From: DASZHJ01 sp035517495 | Lineage (GTDB): Bacteria; Pseudomonadota; Alphaproteobacteria; ATCC43930; CGMCC-115725 | Direction: 5' to 3' | NCBI GenBank assembly: GCA_035517495.1 | Contig: DATIYT010000047.1 | Location: 62,001 to 126,000 of the forward strand | DNA: 64,000 bases | Notes under the pieces: generated by a model | Database searches by the model: none | What the model was told of the DNA's origin: nothing | Seen by the model: only the letters and a program-made list of their open reading frames with translations | In this document: piece after piece, positions 1-7,418 of the stretch | How the letters are laid out: every line of letters starts with the position of its first letter | Numbering within the stretch: position 1 is the first letter of the stretch | Program-made: the position numbers and the translations under genes

Positions 1-867
1 GCCGGCCATTCGATAAGATTCCATGTCCCTGTCCCAGGGCGTCGTTCGCGCCGTCGGTTGCTGATTGATGCCGAGGCCAGGCGGCGAAAAGATGAACTCG
101 CCACGCCCGGCGCGAATCCCCTGCATGCCCGAGATATAAACCGGCGGCTCTTTAAGGTCGCGCGCGCGATCGGCGGACGTGACGAGAGCCACGACGGCGC
201 CATCGGTGACGAGACAGCAATCGTAAAGGCGGAGCGGGTCCACGACCATCCGAGATGCCTGGTGCTCCTCCAACGTCAGCGGCCTTTTCATGTAGGCGAG
301 CGGGTTTCCGAGCGCATGCTTGCGCAGAGCGATCGGGACGGCCGCGAGTTCGACGCTGGTTGCACCGTAAAGCGCCATGTAGCGCTGCATTGCCAGCGCC
401 GCGCCGCCGGCGGGCGCGGTGAGACCGTAAGGCGGTGCCTCGCCGTGAGTGCCGCCGTCTTCCCGGCCGCCCTCGAAATCCGCCGGACCGCCGAGGATGT
501 CGCGCTCACGCGTGAAGCTGACGGCAGTGACGCACGCGACCACCGTGGCGAGCCCGGTCGCGACCGCCATGGCTGCGTGCTGCAGACAATGCGTGACGAA
601 GCGCCCGTGAAGCCAAGTCTGCGTCACATAGCGCAGGTCGAGGCCGAAACACTCGGCGATCCGATCGTAGTCGACGCCCAGCGGCCATCCCAGGTGGATT
701 GCGATGCCGTCGACGTCCGAGCGACGAAGCCCGCTGTCGTCGAGCGCGGCTTTGAACGCCTCGGCCGCGAGCGCGAGCTGGCTCCGCGGCAGGCGGCGGC
801 CAAACTCGCTGGTCCCTATTCCGACGATGGCGGCTTGATCCTTGATCGACAGCACGGGACGCATCAT
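1..867 (-). CDS. Thiolase-like (lipid-transfer-protein type) acyl-CoA acetyltransferase, 3' part outside window
   Basis: The minus strand reads open from an ATG at 867 to the window edge (289 codons, no stop), so the C-terminal part is missing. The protein begins MMRPVLSIKDQAAIVGIG, followed by TSEFGRRLP, and contains a DGIAIHLGW stretch and a 'GNPLAYMKRPLTLEEH' stretch. These match, segment by segment, the N-terminal two thirds of the thiolase-like protein at 2332-3477 (AVVGVGTTRYGR; MREPFTIEEYH; LLDYCLINDGGVALI against LYDCCLVTDGAVVALV). Its ATG overlaps the stop of the upstream dehydrogenase (ATGA), so it is the fourth gene of a coupled operon. In this family such proteins are non-decarboxylating or degradative thiolases acting on acyl-CoA thioesters, often paired with a DUF35 protein. 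The exact substrate is unknown. Confidence 0.85.
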   Translation of the reverse strand, partial: MMRPVLSIKDQAAIVGIGTSEFGRRLPRSQLALAAEAFKAALDDSGLRRSDVDGIAIHLGWPLGVDYDRIAECFGLDLRYVTQTWLHGRFVTHCLQHAAMAVATGLATVVACVTAVSFTRERDILGGPADFEGGREDGGTHGEAPPYGLTAPAGGAALAMQRYMALYGATSVELAAVPIALRKHALGNPLAYMKRPLTLEEHQASRMVVDPLRLYDCCLVTDGAVVALVTSADRARDLKEPPVYISGMQGIRAGRGEFIFSPPGLGINQQPTARTTPWDRDMESYRMAG

Positions 868-1907
868 CCGTTGGGCAGGAGCACGATCCGGCCAAGCGCC
901 GTTCCTGACTCCAGCGCCCGGTGCGCGAGCGCCGCCGATTCGAGCGGCAGGGTTTGGCTGATCACGGGCCTCACTTGTCCACGCGCGACGAGCGCGAGCG
1001 AGTCTTCGAGCTGCTTGCGCGTGGTGCTGGTGGCGCTCAGCATGGAGATATTTTTCAAGAAGAGTTGCGCCGGATTGAACGGGACGAACTCCCCGGTGAG
1101 CTGCCCGATGAGAAGCCAGCGACCGCCGATCCCCAGGCTTCGCCGCGTCGGCTCGAACAAGGGGCTGCCGACATTGTCGATCGCAACGTCGACGCCGCGT
1201 CCGTCGGTCGCCTTCTTGACATCAGCGGAGAAGTCGGCGCCACGCGCGTTTACTACCACGGCATGCGCGCCCATCTCTCGGATCGTCGCCTCTTTATCAG
1301 GCGAGGTCGTCTGCGCCACAACGTAAGCGCCCGCGATCCGCGCGAGCTGGATCGCGTGCATGCCCAGCCCTCCGCCGGCACCAGTGACGAGCGCGGTTTC
1401 GCCGGGCTGGAGCTTTCCAACTTCGCGAATTGCATTGAGGATGGTTCCGATGGTGCAGGCGACGATCGAAGCCTTGTCGAGCGGTACAGACGCCGGCACC
1501 AGCGCGACGTTGTCGTCTTCGACCGCGACGAGCTCCGCATAGCCGCCAACCATCCCCCAGTCACCGAGGAATTTGCGCTCTGGGCAGAGCGTCTCGCGGC
1601 CGCCGCGGCAATACCGGCAGCCGCCGCAGATGTGATACCGTTGCGCCGTCGCGACGCGATTGCCTGGCTTGAAATCGCGCACCGCGCTTCCGACGGCCTC
1701 CACGGTGCCGGCGATCTCATGGCCGAGGATACACGGCATCCTGACACCCGCCTTCAGCGTGCCATTACGCGTCACGACGTCGTGGAAGCAAACGCCGCAG
1801 GCCGCCACTCGGATAAGGACGTCTTTGGGACCAACGACCGGATCGGGAACATCCTCCCGCACAAGGACTTCGGTTCCTCCGGGCCTTCGGACGACCACGG
1901 CCTTCAT
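864..1907 (-). CDS. Zinc-dependent alcohol dehydrogenase (MDR superfamily)
   Basis: A 347-residue medium-chain dehydrogenase. The catalytic zinc region shows C37 (AACGVC) and the H63-E64 pair (GHEIAG). The structural zinc lobe has four cysteines at about 94, 97, 100 and 108 (CGGCRYC...C). The NAD(P) Rossmann motif GAGGGLG lies in the middle. The ATG at 1907 is chosen over a longer in-frame extension to 1979 because it has GGAGGGG just upstream and overlaps the stop of the DUF35 gene as ATGA. It probably oxidises a hydroxy intermediate or reduces an aldehyde in the same acyl-CoA pathway as its operon partners; that role is inferred from position. Confidence 0.92.
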   Translation of the reverse strand: MKAVVVRRPGGTEVLVREDVPDPVVGPKDVLIRVAACGVCFHDVVTRNGTLKAGVRMPCILGHEIAGTVEAVGSAVRDFKPGNRVATAQRYHICGGCRYCRGGRETLCPERKFLGDWGMVGGYAELVAVEDDNVALVPASVPLDKASIVACTIGTILNAIREVGKLQPGETALVTGAGGGLGMHAIQLARIAGAYVVAQTTSPDKEATIREMGAHAVVVNARGADFSADVKKATDGRGVDVAIDNVGSPLFEPTRRSLGIGGRWLLIGQLTGEFVPFNPAQLFLKNISMLSATSTTRKQLEDSLALVARGQVRPVISQTLPLESAALAHRALESGTALGRIVLLPNG

Positions 1908-2335
1908 GGGTTCCCCTCCGCGCGGTCGGCCAACTTGAATTTGATCAGTGTGATTTCGGGCGTGGCCGTCTCGAAACAAGCCGCGACGGCAGCACCAATG
2001 CGAAGAGCATCGTTCGGCGTGCCAACCAGATTGCTGAAGAGCTGAACTCCCTCCTCGAGTCTGATCTGGACAACGCTGTAGGGCATTTCTGCCTCGAAGC
2101 CCTGGAAATAAGCTTTATGGAAGATGCAGAAGGATTGAATCGTGCCGCGTCCGCTTGTCGCGACCCACTGAGCACGCTCGCCGCGGCAGGAGGCGCAATA
2201 GCGCGCCGCGGGAAAGCGGTAAGTTCCGCAATCGAGGCAGCGCTGCAGCATCAGCTTAGCCGCACGCGCTCCTCCCCAGAACGGCCGGTTAGGGCCGTCG
2301 AGACGAGGGAGGGGTTTCGTGTAAGCAGCGGTCAT
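1904..2335 (-). CDS. DUF35 / OB-fold zinc-ribbon acyl-CoA-associated protein
   Basis: A 143-residue protein with an N-terminal rubredoxin-like zinc ribbon (C33, C36, C47, C50 in QRCLDCG...YCASC) followed by an OB-fold region typical of DUF35 proteins (FCIFHKAYF, MPYSVVQIRLEEGVQLFSN). DUF35 proteins form complexes with thiolase-like partners and help bind the CoA thioester, as in ChsH2/Ltp2-type aldolases and benzylsuccinate-type thiolases. The ATG at 2335 overlaps the stop of the upstream thiolase gene (ATGA), which fits a 1:1 complex with that protein. A longer frame extends to 2428 but lacks family similarity. Confidence 0.9.
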   Translation of the reverse strand: MTAAYTKPLPRLDGPNRPFWGGARAAKLMLQRCLDCGTYRFPAARYCASCRGERAQWVATSGRGTIQSFCIFHKAYFQGFEAEMPYSVVQIRLEEGVQLFSNLVGTPNDALRIGAAVAACFETATPEITLIKFKLADRAEGNP

Positions 2336-3477
2336 GAGTCCTCGCTCGAATAGATAATCGAGGTCACTATCGGGGAAGCACAGACGTACTGCACGTTGCG
2401 GGCACCCGCGACTTGGCGTGCGCCGCATTCACCGCGAACCTGCCGCACGGCCTCCGCGTTCAGCGCCCAACCCTGCATGTAGGATTCGGAGAGATGACCG
2501 CCGGACGTATTGGCGGGAAACTCGCCATCGAGAGCAAGCCGCCCCTCTGCAATCCACGGGCCGCTTTCGCCCACCGGGCAGAAGCCGAAGCCTTCGAGGG
2601 CAAACAGCACCGTCGGAGTGAAGTTGTCATAAATCATCAGCGCGTCCATGTCGCGTTGCGCCAATCCTGCCCTCTCATAAGTCGCGCGAGCGACGTGCTG
2701 CATGGGCTCGAACCAGAAATCGTCCGGCGGGAACGCGGATCCGGCGAATGCCGAGGCCTGTCCAAATCCGCGGATATAGACGGGCCCGCGAGGCAGGTCG
2801 CGAGCGCGCTCGGCTGTCGTGAGAATGAGGGCCACGCCGCCATCATTGATGAGGCAATAGTCCAGCAGATGGAGCGGCTCACAGATGTAGCGAGAGCGAT
2901 GATATTCCTCGATCGTGAAGGGTTCGCGCATCACGGCGTTCGGGTTGAGGGCGGCATGTCGCCGGAAAGTGGACGCGACCAAACCCAGATGCTCCTGGCG
3001 GGTGCCGTACAGATGCATGTGCCGGCGCGCCATCAGCGCGTGAAAGGCGCCCGGCGATGTCATCCCCCAAGGAAACCAGAGACCCGGCCCTCCGCTGCCG
3101 TAGATGTCGGTGGCGCCACCATACTCATCGCCCGCCGATCGCCCGTTGTTGCCGTAGACGAGAGCTACGGTCGAGGCGAGACCGGCTGAGAGCGCGGCAA
3201 CAGCCATCTCGATGCAGTTTCCCGAAAAGCGACCGTGCCCGGGCGTGGTCGTCGTGAAGCGCGGATTGAGGCCGATGATCTCGGCGAAGCGCTGGTAATC
3301 CGGAATCCGATTGAGAATCAGCCCATCGATGTCATCAAACGAAAGGCCGCAATCCCCAAGCGCCTCGCGCAATGCCCAAACGCCGAGATCATACGCATCG
3401 TATTCCGGAAGGCGGCCGTACCGGGTGGTGCCGACGCCGACGACCGCCGTCCGCGTCGAGTGGCGATTTTTCGGCAA
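2332..3477 (-). CDS. Thiolase-like (lipid-transfer-protein type) acyl-CoA acetyltransferase
   Basis: A 381-residue thiolase-fold protein and first gene of a four-gene operon. N-terminal AVVGVGTTRYGR, a GNCIEMAVAALSAG segment around the nucleophile-loop region, and a C-terminal NTSGGHLSESYMQG segment are typical of the SCP-x/lipid-transfer thiolase group. The start is taken at TTG 3477, because GGAGGAG lies a few bases upstream and homology begins there; an ATG at 3543 would add an arginine-rich, unlikely leader. It should cleave or form a C-C bond in an acyl-CoA substrate together with the DUF35 protein encoded next. Divergent from the acyl-CoA synthetase gene across about 200 bp. Confidence 0.88.
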   Translation of the reverse strand: MPKNRHSTRTAVVGVGTTRYGRLPEYDAYDLGVWALREALGDCGLSFDDIDGLILNRIPDYQRFAEIIGLNPRFTTTTPGHGRFSGNCIEMAVAALSAGLASTVALVYGNNGRSAGDEYGGATDIYGSGGPGLWFPWGMTSPGAFHALMARRHMHLYGTRQEHLGLVASTFRRHAALNPNAVMREPFTIEEYHRSRYICEPLHLLDYCLINDGGVALILTTAERARDLPRGPVYIRGFGQASAFAGSAFPPDDFWFEPMQHVARATYERAGLAQRDMDALMIYDNFTPTVLFALEGFGFCPVGESGPWIAEGRLALDGEFPANTSGGHLSESYMQGWALNAEAVRQVRGECGARQVAGARNVQYVCASPIVTSIIYSSEDS

Positions 3478-3677
3478 CGCACTCCTCCCGTCGATTGGGC
3501 GGCATCGGCTGCGTCCCGAGGCCGTTGTGCCGAATATGGCCAAACAGTGCGGATATTCCGAACGCTCGGACCGGTGCTGTCAAGAATATCCGGCGCGGAT
3601 GGAACACAAGAAACGCGGGAAGTTGTCTCGATCGAGGGCGGATTGACATCGGCGAGATCGGCGGGGAAGGATTCGGC

Positions 3678-5249
3678 ATGCGCATGCCGGCCAGCCGCAC
3701 CATTCCTGGCCTCGTTGATGAGCTTGCCGAGCGGTTCGCCGATCGGGAAGCGCTCGTGGGTCTTGGGCGGCGCTATACCTATCGCGAGCTTCGGGGCGCG
3801 ATCCGCGAAGTGGCGCGAGGGCTTCACGCGCTCGGCGTCCGCCGCGGCGACAAGGTCGCCATACTCATGGGAAATCGCCCGGAATGGGTTATCACGGCGC
3901 TCGCGATCACGACCCTGGGCGCGGTCATGGTCGGCGTCAACACTTGGGTGACCGCACGCGAGCTCGAATTTGTTCTACACGATTCCGACACGATCGTTCT
4001 CGTCGCGGCCGACCGGTTTTTGAGGCACGACTATCTTGCGATGCTCGCGGAGATCGAGCCGCGCGATCGGCGGCTTCCTCTTCTGCGCCAAGTGGTGTGT
4101 GATGCCGATGCGTTGCATCATGGCATGGCGCGGTTTTCGGAGTTGATCGCGCGAGGCGCCGACATTCCGCCTGGGGTGATCGACGCGGCGGGCGCGGCGG
4201 TCGGCGCCACGGACGTGGCCTATCTTCTCTACACGTCGGGATCGACCTCCACTCCCAAAGGGGTTCAGCTCCAGCACTATGCGCTCATCGAGAACATGTG
4301 GCAGATCGGCGAACGCATGCATGTGACGGAGCGCGACCGTCTCTGGCTCGCCGTCTCGCTGTTCTGGGGACTGGGTTGCGAAAATGCTCTCTTCAACCTG
4401 CTCACTCATGGTGGATGCGTCGTTCTTCAAGAACATTTCGAGCCGGGCGAGGCGTTGCAACTCATCGAGCAAGAGCGCTGCACCGTCTTCTATGGCACGC
4501 CCAACATGGCGCTCGCGCTGGCCGAGCATCCGCGACGAGCGCAGCATGACCTCTCTTCCCTGCGTACCGGCGGCACCATCGGCACCCCCGAGCAGATCAT
4601 GCGCGTCGTCGATCTGGGCGCGCGCGAGATCTGCAATATCTATGGGCTCACGGAGACCTACGGGAACTGCGCCGTCACCGATGCGCACGACCCGCTGGAG
4701 GCTCGTCTCGCAACCGTGGGCCGTCCGCTCGATGGCGTGACGATCCGGATCGTCGACGTGGAGAAGGATCTCGCATTGACCGCAGGAGAGGTCGGCGAAA
4801 TTCGGGTCAAGGGCTACGTCACTTGCGGATATTACAAGAGGGACAGCCGCGATTATTTCGACGGCGAAGGCTGGTTCCGGACCGGCGATCTGGGCTACCT
4901 CGACGCCGAAGGACGTCTGCATTTCCGCGGACGGATCAAGGAAATCGTGAAAACCGGCGGTATCAATGTCGCTCCGATCGAGGTCGAGGAAGCGTTGATG
5001 GCACATCCGGCCGTCAAGACAGCCTTTGTGGTGGGCGTGCCGGACCCCGTGCGTGATGAAGCGTTGGCGGCGGTCATCGTGCTCCGTTCGGGCGCGGCCG
5101 TCACCGCAGCCGCGCTGGAGGCGCATTGCCGCAAGACGTTGGCCGCCTACAAGGTGCCGCGGCTCTTCCGGTTCGTCGACGAAAGCGAGCTTCCGCTCAC
5201 CGTCACGGGAAAACTTCAGAAAAAGCGCCTGTCCGAACTGTTCGCTTAG
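3678..5249 (+). CDS. AMP-forming acyl-CoA synthetase / ligase
   Basis: A 523-residue ANL-superfamily enzyme that activates a carboxylic acid through an acyl-adenylate to its CoA thioester. Visible motifs: phosphate-binding loop YTSGSTSTPKG at residues 185-195, YGLTETYG at 322-329, the hinge region GWFRTGDLGYLD near 400, and the C-terminal catalytic lysine in TGKLQKKRL near 514. The start at 3678 has GGGGAAGGA upstream; the frame runs open to 3372 but that part overlaps the divergent thiolase gene. It likely supplies the CoA ester used by the divergent thiolase/DUF35 operon; the acid substrate is not evident. Confidence 0.92.
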   Translation: MRMPASRTIPGLVDELAERFADREALVGLGRRYTYRELRGAIREVARGLHALGVRRGDKVAILMGNRPEWVITALAITTLGAVMVGVNTWVTARELEFVLHDSDTIVLVAADRFLRHDYLAMLAEIEPRDRRLPLLRQVVCDADALHHGMARFSELIARGADIPPGVIDAAGAAVGATDVAYLLYTSGSTSTPKGVQLQHYALIENMWQIGERMHVTERDRLWLAVSLFWGLGCENALFNLLTHGGCVVLQEHFEPGEALQLIEQERCTVFYGTPNMALALAEHPRRAQHDLSSLRTGGTIGTPEQIMRVVDLGAREICNIYGLTETYGNCAVTDAHDPLEARLATVGRPLDGVTIRIVDVEKDLALTAGEVGEIRVKGYVTCGYYKRDSRDYFDGEGWFRTGDLGYLDAEGRLHFRGRIKEIVKTGGINVAPIEVEEALMAHPAVKTAFVVGVPDPVRDEALAAVIVLRSGAAVTAAALEAHCRKTLAAYKVPRLFRFVDESELPLTVTGKLQKKRLSELFA

Positions 5250-5596
5250 CAGCGACAGGGACCGGCAGAGAAATCCCAGATCTGTCCGTATTGCTTCGTA
5301 ATTGAGAGGTAATCATCCGCCCAGGGGTTGCGGCGGAAGGAGTAGCCGCAACTACCAAACGTGGAGGAGACGAAGCCGATCTTGAAGTAGAACCATCCGG
5401 CGGCGCCGCGATTCTGGGCAATGGACAATGTCCAATCCTAGCCGATGACGCGCTGATGAATGGCCCACCTGAACGCTTTTTCTCGGCTCTTCTCCTCCAA
5501 ACAAAGTACAGACTCCGTACCTATTCCGTCTATCGCGTCCAACTTTCGAGGGTCCGCGCGATCGGCGCTAGGCGCCGTCCACACGCGTAGGCTCAT
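5246..5596 (-). pseudogene. Possible small gene interrupted by an in-frame amber codon
   Basis: On the minus strand an ATG at 5594-5596 opens a frame of 52 codons, then TAG at 5438-5440, then 63 more codons to TAA at 5246-5248. The part after the TAG is rich in aromatic residues (GWFYFKIGF, NPWADDYLS, YGQIWDFSAG), and in its middle nearly all codons end in C or G, as in real genes of this genome. Shadow frames here are usually Arg/Pro/Ser-rich, which this one is not. It may be a small gene broken by a nonsense mutation, or two unrelated pieces; TTG at 5428 could start the second piece alone. No family recognised. Its end overlaps the end of the acyl-CoA synthetase gene tail to tail. Confidence 0.35.
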
Positions 5597-6187
5597 CTCG
5601 ATCATCCGATATGAAATCGACGCGAGAATTCGCGGATGGTGGTATTGGGCGAATTGCGAGCAACGGTCCTTTCGGGTTACCGGCGACGGCGGAGCAGCAA
5701 GGCAAATTATGCAGGCAGTAGAGACCTTTGCCGCTGTTGTCTCGAGGATCGGCTATAGCGCGCGGCCAGATCGGGCTCCGCGTACATCTAAATTATGAGC
5801 GATTACCTCCACTGTTCCTTTGCCTCGGGTCGCCTATGTAAAATAGCGTTCGCATCAAGCGTTGTGAGCGGACACCCGAGTTTGGGCGGGGCTATGTCAG
5901 CACAAAGTTCAGTGACACACGGTCATGGCGATTGTCGGTCGCGGCGGCAGCGGTGCCGTTTGCGGCGGCAATTGTCATGGCGGTGCTCTGAAACGCACCC
6001 GGCCTGACCCTCGGGCGTAAGCCCACTCTCTGACACTGCCGACGTTCCCGGGTTGTAGCACTCGGGAAAAAGCACCGACGCGCGAATCGCGTCGCCGGAG
6101 ACGCGCGCGCCGGTGCGGATTGCAAAAGCTACTGCGAACAGGCCCGGGATGGTCCCGAGCTGCCGCATCAACGCCAAGGAGCATCGC
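5597..6187. other. Gene-poor stretch upstream of the small exported-protein genes
   Basis: I see no convincing gene. Short open frames exist on both strands (for example 5460-5798 plus, 5892-6125 minus, and a 31-codon Gly/Cys-rich frame at 5925-6020 plus), but none has a good ribosome site, recognisable domain or sustained GC-rich third positions. The last part must hold the promoter and leader of the gene starting at 6188; no clear -35/-10 pair is visible. Confidence 0.5.
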
Positions 6188-6526
6188 ATGTGGAAAGTTC
6201 TTCTAGCTCTGGGCGCGGCGCCGCTTGTGGCCAGCACCGCCATGGCAGCCCAACCCCTCGCCGACAATGAGATGGACCGAGTGACTGCCGGGCAGTTCGA
6301 AGCGTTCTCGACCGCGGACGCGCAGGCGCTCGGAAAAATCATCGTCACTATGACGGCGACGGTGGCCCAAGTCAGCGTGGTTACCAATACGTCGGGCGCT
6401 CCGGTTACCGCGACGTTCCCGGGCACCACGATGACCGTGACCCTATACAAGTCGATTTCGGGCTCTTCGTCGTCATCGAGCGCAACCAACACCATCCCCA
6501 CCATGGCTCTCCCGATCTTACCCTGA
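6188..6526 (+). CDS. Small exported protein with bacteriocin-leader-like motif, member 1
   Basis: 112 residues. An N-terminal export signal (MWKVLLALGAAPLVASTAMA, likely cut near AMA-A) is followed directly by QPLADNEMDRVTAG at 22-35. This motif recurs in the next two genes as Q..L(S/T)D.QMD.(V/I).AG, with the same spacing as the double-glycine leaders of class II bacteriocins (L-12, M/L-7, V/I-4, A/G-2, G-1). The remaining 77 residues are rich in Thr, Ser, Val and Ala with no Cys, ending in a serine run and a Pro/Leu tail. AAGGAG at 6176-6181 supports the ATG at 6188. No family function known to me; a secreted or surface role is inferred from the signal peptide. Confidence 0.75.
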   Translation: MWKVLLALGAAPLVASTAMAAQPLADNEMDRVTAGQFEAFSTADAQALGKIIVTMTATVAQVSVVTNTSGAPVTATFPGTTMTVTLYKSISGSSSSSSATNTIPTMALPILP

Positions 6527-6577
6527 CCCGATCGGTCGCTTCGGCTTGCCACTCAAGTCCTCGGAGGATACCGAACG

Positions 6578-6889
6578 ATGAAAATGAATTTCTGTTCTCT
6601 GCTCGCGGGCGCGTTGCTCCTCGCGCTCTCCGGCACCACCCATGCGGGGCAACCATTGGCTCTATCCGACAATCAGATGGACGCCATCAGCGCCGGTGCC
6701 AATGCGACGGCGGACGCCACCGCCATGGCCATGGGTGACGCCATGACCATAACGACTGTGATGGTCCACAGCATCACGATCACGGACACGCTCACATTCG
6801 GCGGCGCGTTTTCGCAGGCGTCAGCCGCCTCCACGTTGTCCCAGGCGAGTGGCGTGAGTCACGCGGATTCCTCAGCAATGTTGCCCTGA
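6578..6889 (+). CDS. Small exported protein with bacteriocin-leader-like motif, member 2
   Basis: 103 residues. The signal peptide (MKMNFCSLLAGALLLALSGTTHA) is followed by GQPLALSDNQMDAISAG, ending at residue 40, which is the closest match of the three to the L-S-x-x-E-L-x-x-I-x-G-G leader pattern. The rest is 63 residues of Ala, Thr, Met and Ser-rich sequence (ATADATAMAMGDAMTIT, then TITDTLTFGG), without Cys or charge clusters. GGAGGA at 6563-6568 precedes the ATG. It sits 51 bp after member 1, so the two are probably co-transcribed. Paralogous to its neighbours in the leader only; the remainder is unrelated in sequence. Confidence 0.75.
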   Translation: MKMNFCSLLAGALLLALSGTTHAGQPLALSDNQMDAISAGANATADATAMAMGDAMTITTVMVHSITITDTLTFGGAFSQASAASTLSQASGVSHADSSAMLP

Positions 6890-6896
6890 CCGACGG

Positions 6897-6916
6897 CGCC
6901 TCGCTTCACTGAGGCG
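6897..6916 (+). terminator. Short hairpin between members 2 and 3
   Basis: CGCCTC (6897-6902) and GAGGCG (6911-6916) form a perfect 6-bp stem with an 8-base loop, 7 bases after the stop of member 2. No run of T follows, so it may be an attenuating or mRNA-stabilising hairpin rather than a terminator. Confidence 0.3.
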
Positions 6917-6960
6917 TTGTCCGCCGGATGTTGTCTCACAGTCTCCCGGAGGAAGAACAC

Positions 6961-7281
6961 ATGAAGAATTTGCTTCTTGGCCTTGCGGTGCTGCCGTTCC
7001 TCGCCAGCGTGTCAATGGCGGGACATCCGCAGGCGCTCACCGATCCACAGATGGACAAGGTCGCCGCCGGCTTTGATTTCGACGAGTACGACACTAGCAA
7101 CGGCGGTCAGGTCCGTGTCCTGGTCAACGAACCAAACTTGTTTCCCGCAGGCGGCGGGTGTCCCATTAACCCCTCGACTTCATGCTTCCTTTCTATCTCG
7201 GGCACGAAGTATCCCAGCGGCGTGCAGTCGTTCCAGCTATATGCGGTGTTCGGACCAGGACCATCGATCATAACGCCGTAA
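6961..7281 (+). CDS. Small exported protein with bacteriocin-leader-like motif, member 3
   Basis: 106 residues. The signal peptide (MKNLLLGLAVLPFLASVSMA) is followed by GHPQALTDPQMDKVAAG, ending at residue 37. The rest begins with an acidic stretch (FDFDEYD), has two cysteines 9 residues apart (GCPIN...TSC) that could form a disulfide, and ends SGVQSFQLYAVFGPGP plus SIITP. GGAGGAAG at 6948-6955 supports the ATG at 6961. The C-terminal 15 residues, nearly identical, reappear at the right window edge on the other strand (63937-64000), with differences mostly at third codon positions, so this C-terminus is under selection. Function unknown. Confidence 0.8.
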   Translation: MKNLLLGLAVLPFLASVSMAGHPQALTDPQMDKVAAGFDFDEYDTSNGGQVRVLVNEPNLFPAGGGCPINPSTSCFLSISGTKYPSGVQSFQLYAVFGPGPSIITP

Positions 7282-7344
7282 AACGGCACGCTTGCGGTTG
7301 ATCACTTTCTCCGACGTGCGGGAAAGCCCGACGGCCATGCCTCC

Positions 7345-7363
7345 GCCGGGTGTCGGGCCCGGC
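7345..7363. terminator. Hairpin between convergent genes
   Basis: GCCGGG (7345-7350) and CCCGGC (7358-7363) form a perfect GC stem with a 7-base loop between the end of member 3 (7281) and the end of the arginase-family gene (7419). It could stop transcription in either direction, but no T-run is present on either side. Confidence 0.3.
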
Positions 7364-7418
7364 CCTGGGCGAGCATGCCCGCCGGGGCCGGTTCGATCGC
7401 GGCAAAGCGGATCTGCCT

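Noticed and set aside
58..1326. A 422-codon plus-strand open frame
   Set aside because: It is the Arg-rich shadow of the thiolase-like and dehydrogenase genes on the minus strand, which carry clear family motifs.
5460..5798. A 112-codon plus-strand frame
   Set aside because: No domain or ribosome site, and its first part lies opposite the better minus-strand candidate at 5246-5596.
7107..7289. A minus-strand frame (FYG...PGPN.AYSWNDCTPL) that is also conserved in the plus strand at 63935-64000
   Set aside because: The two strands share third codon positions here, so conservation of the sense frame also preserves this one. The sense frame has a start, ribosome site, signal peptide and a shared stop; the antisense frame has none.
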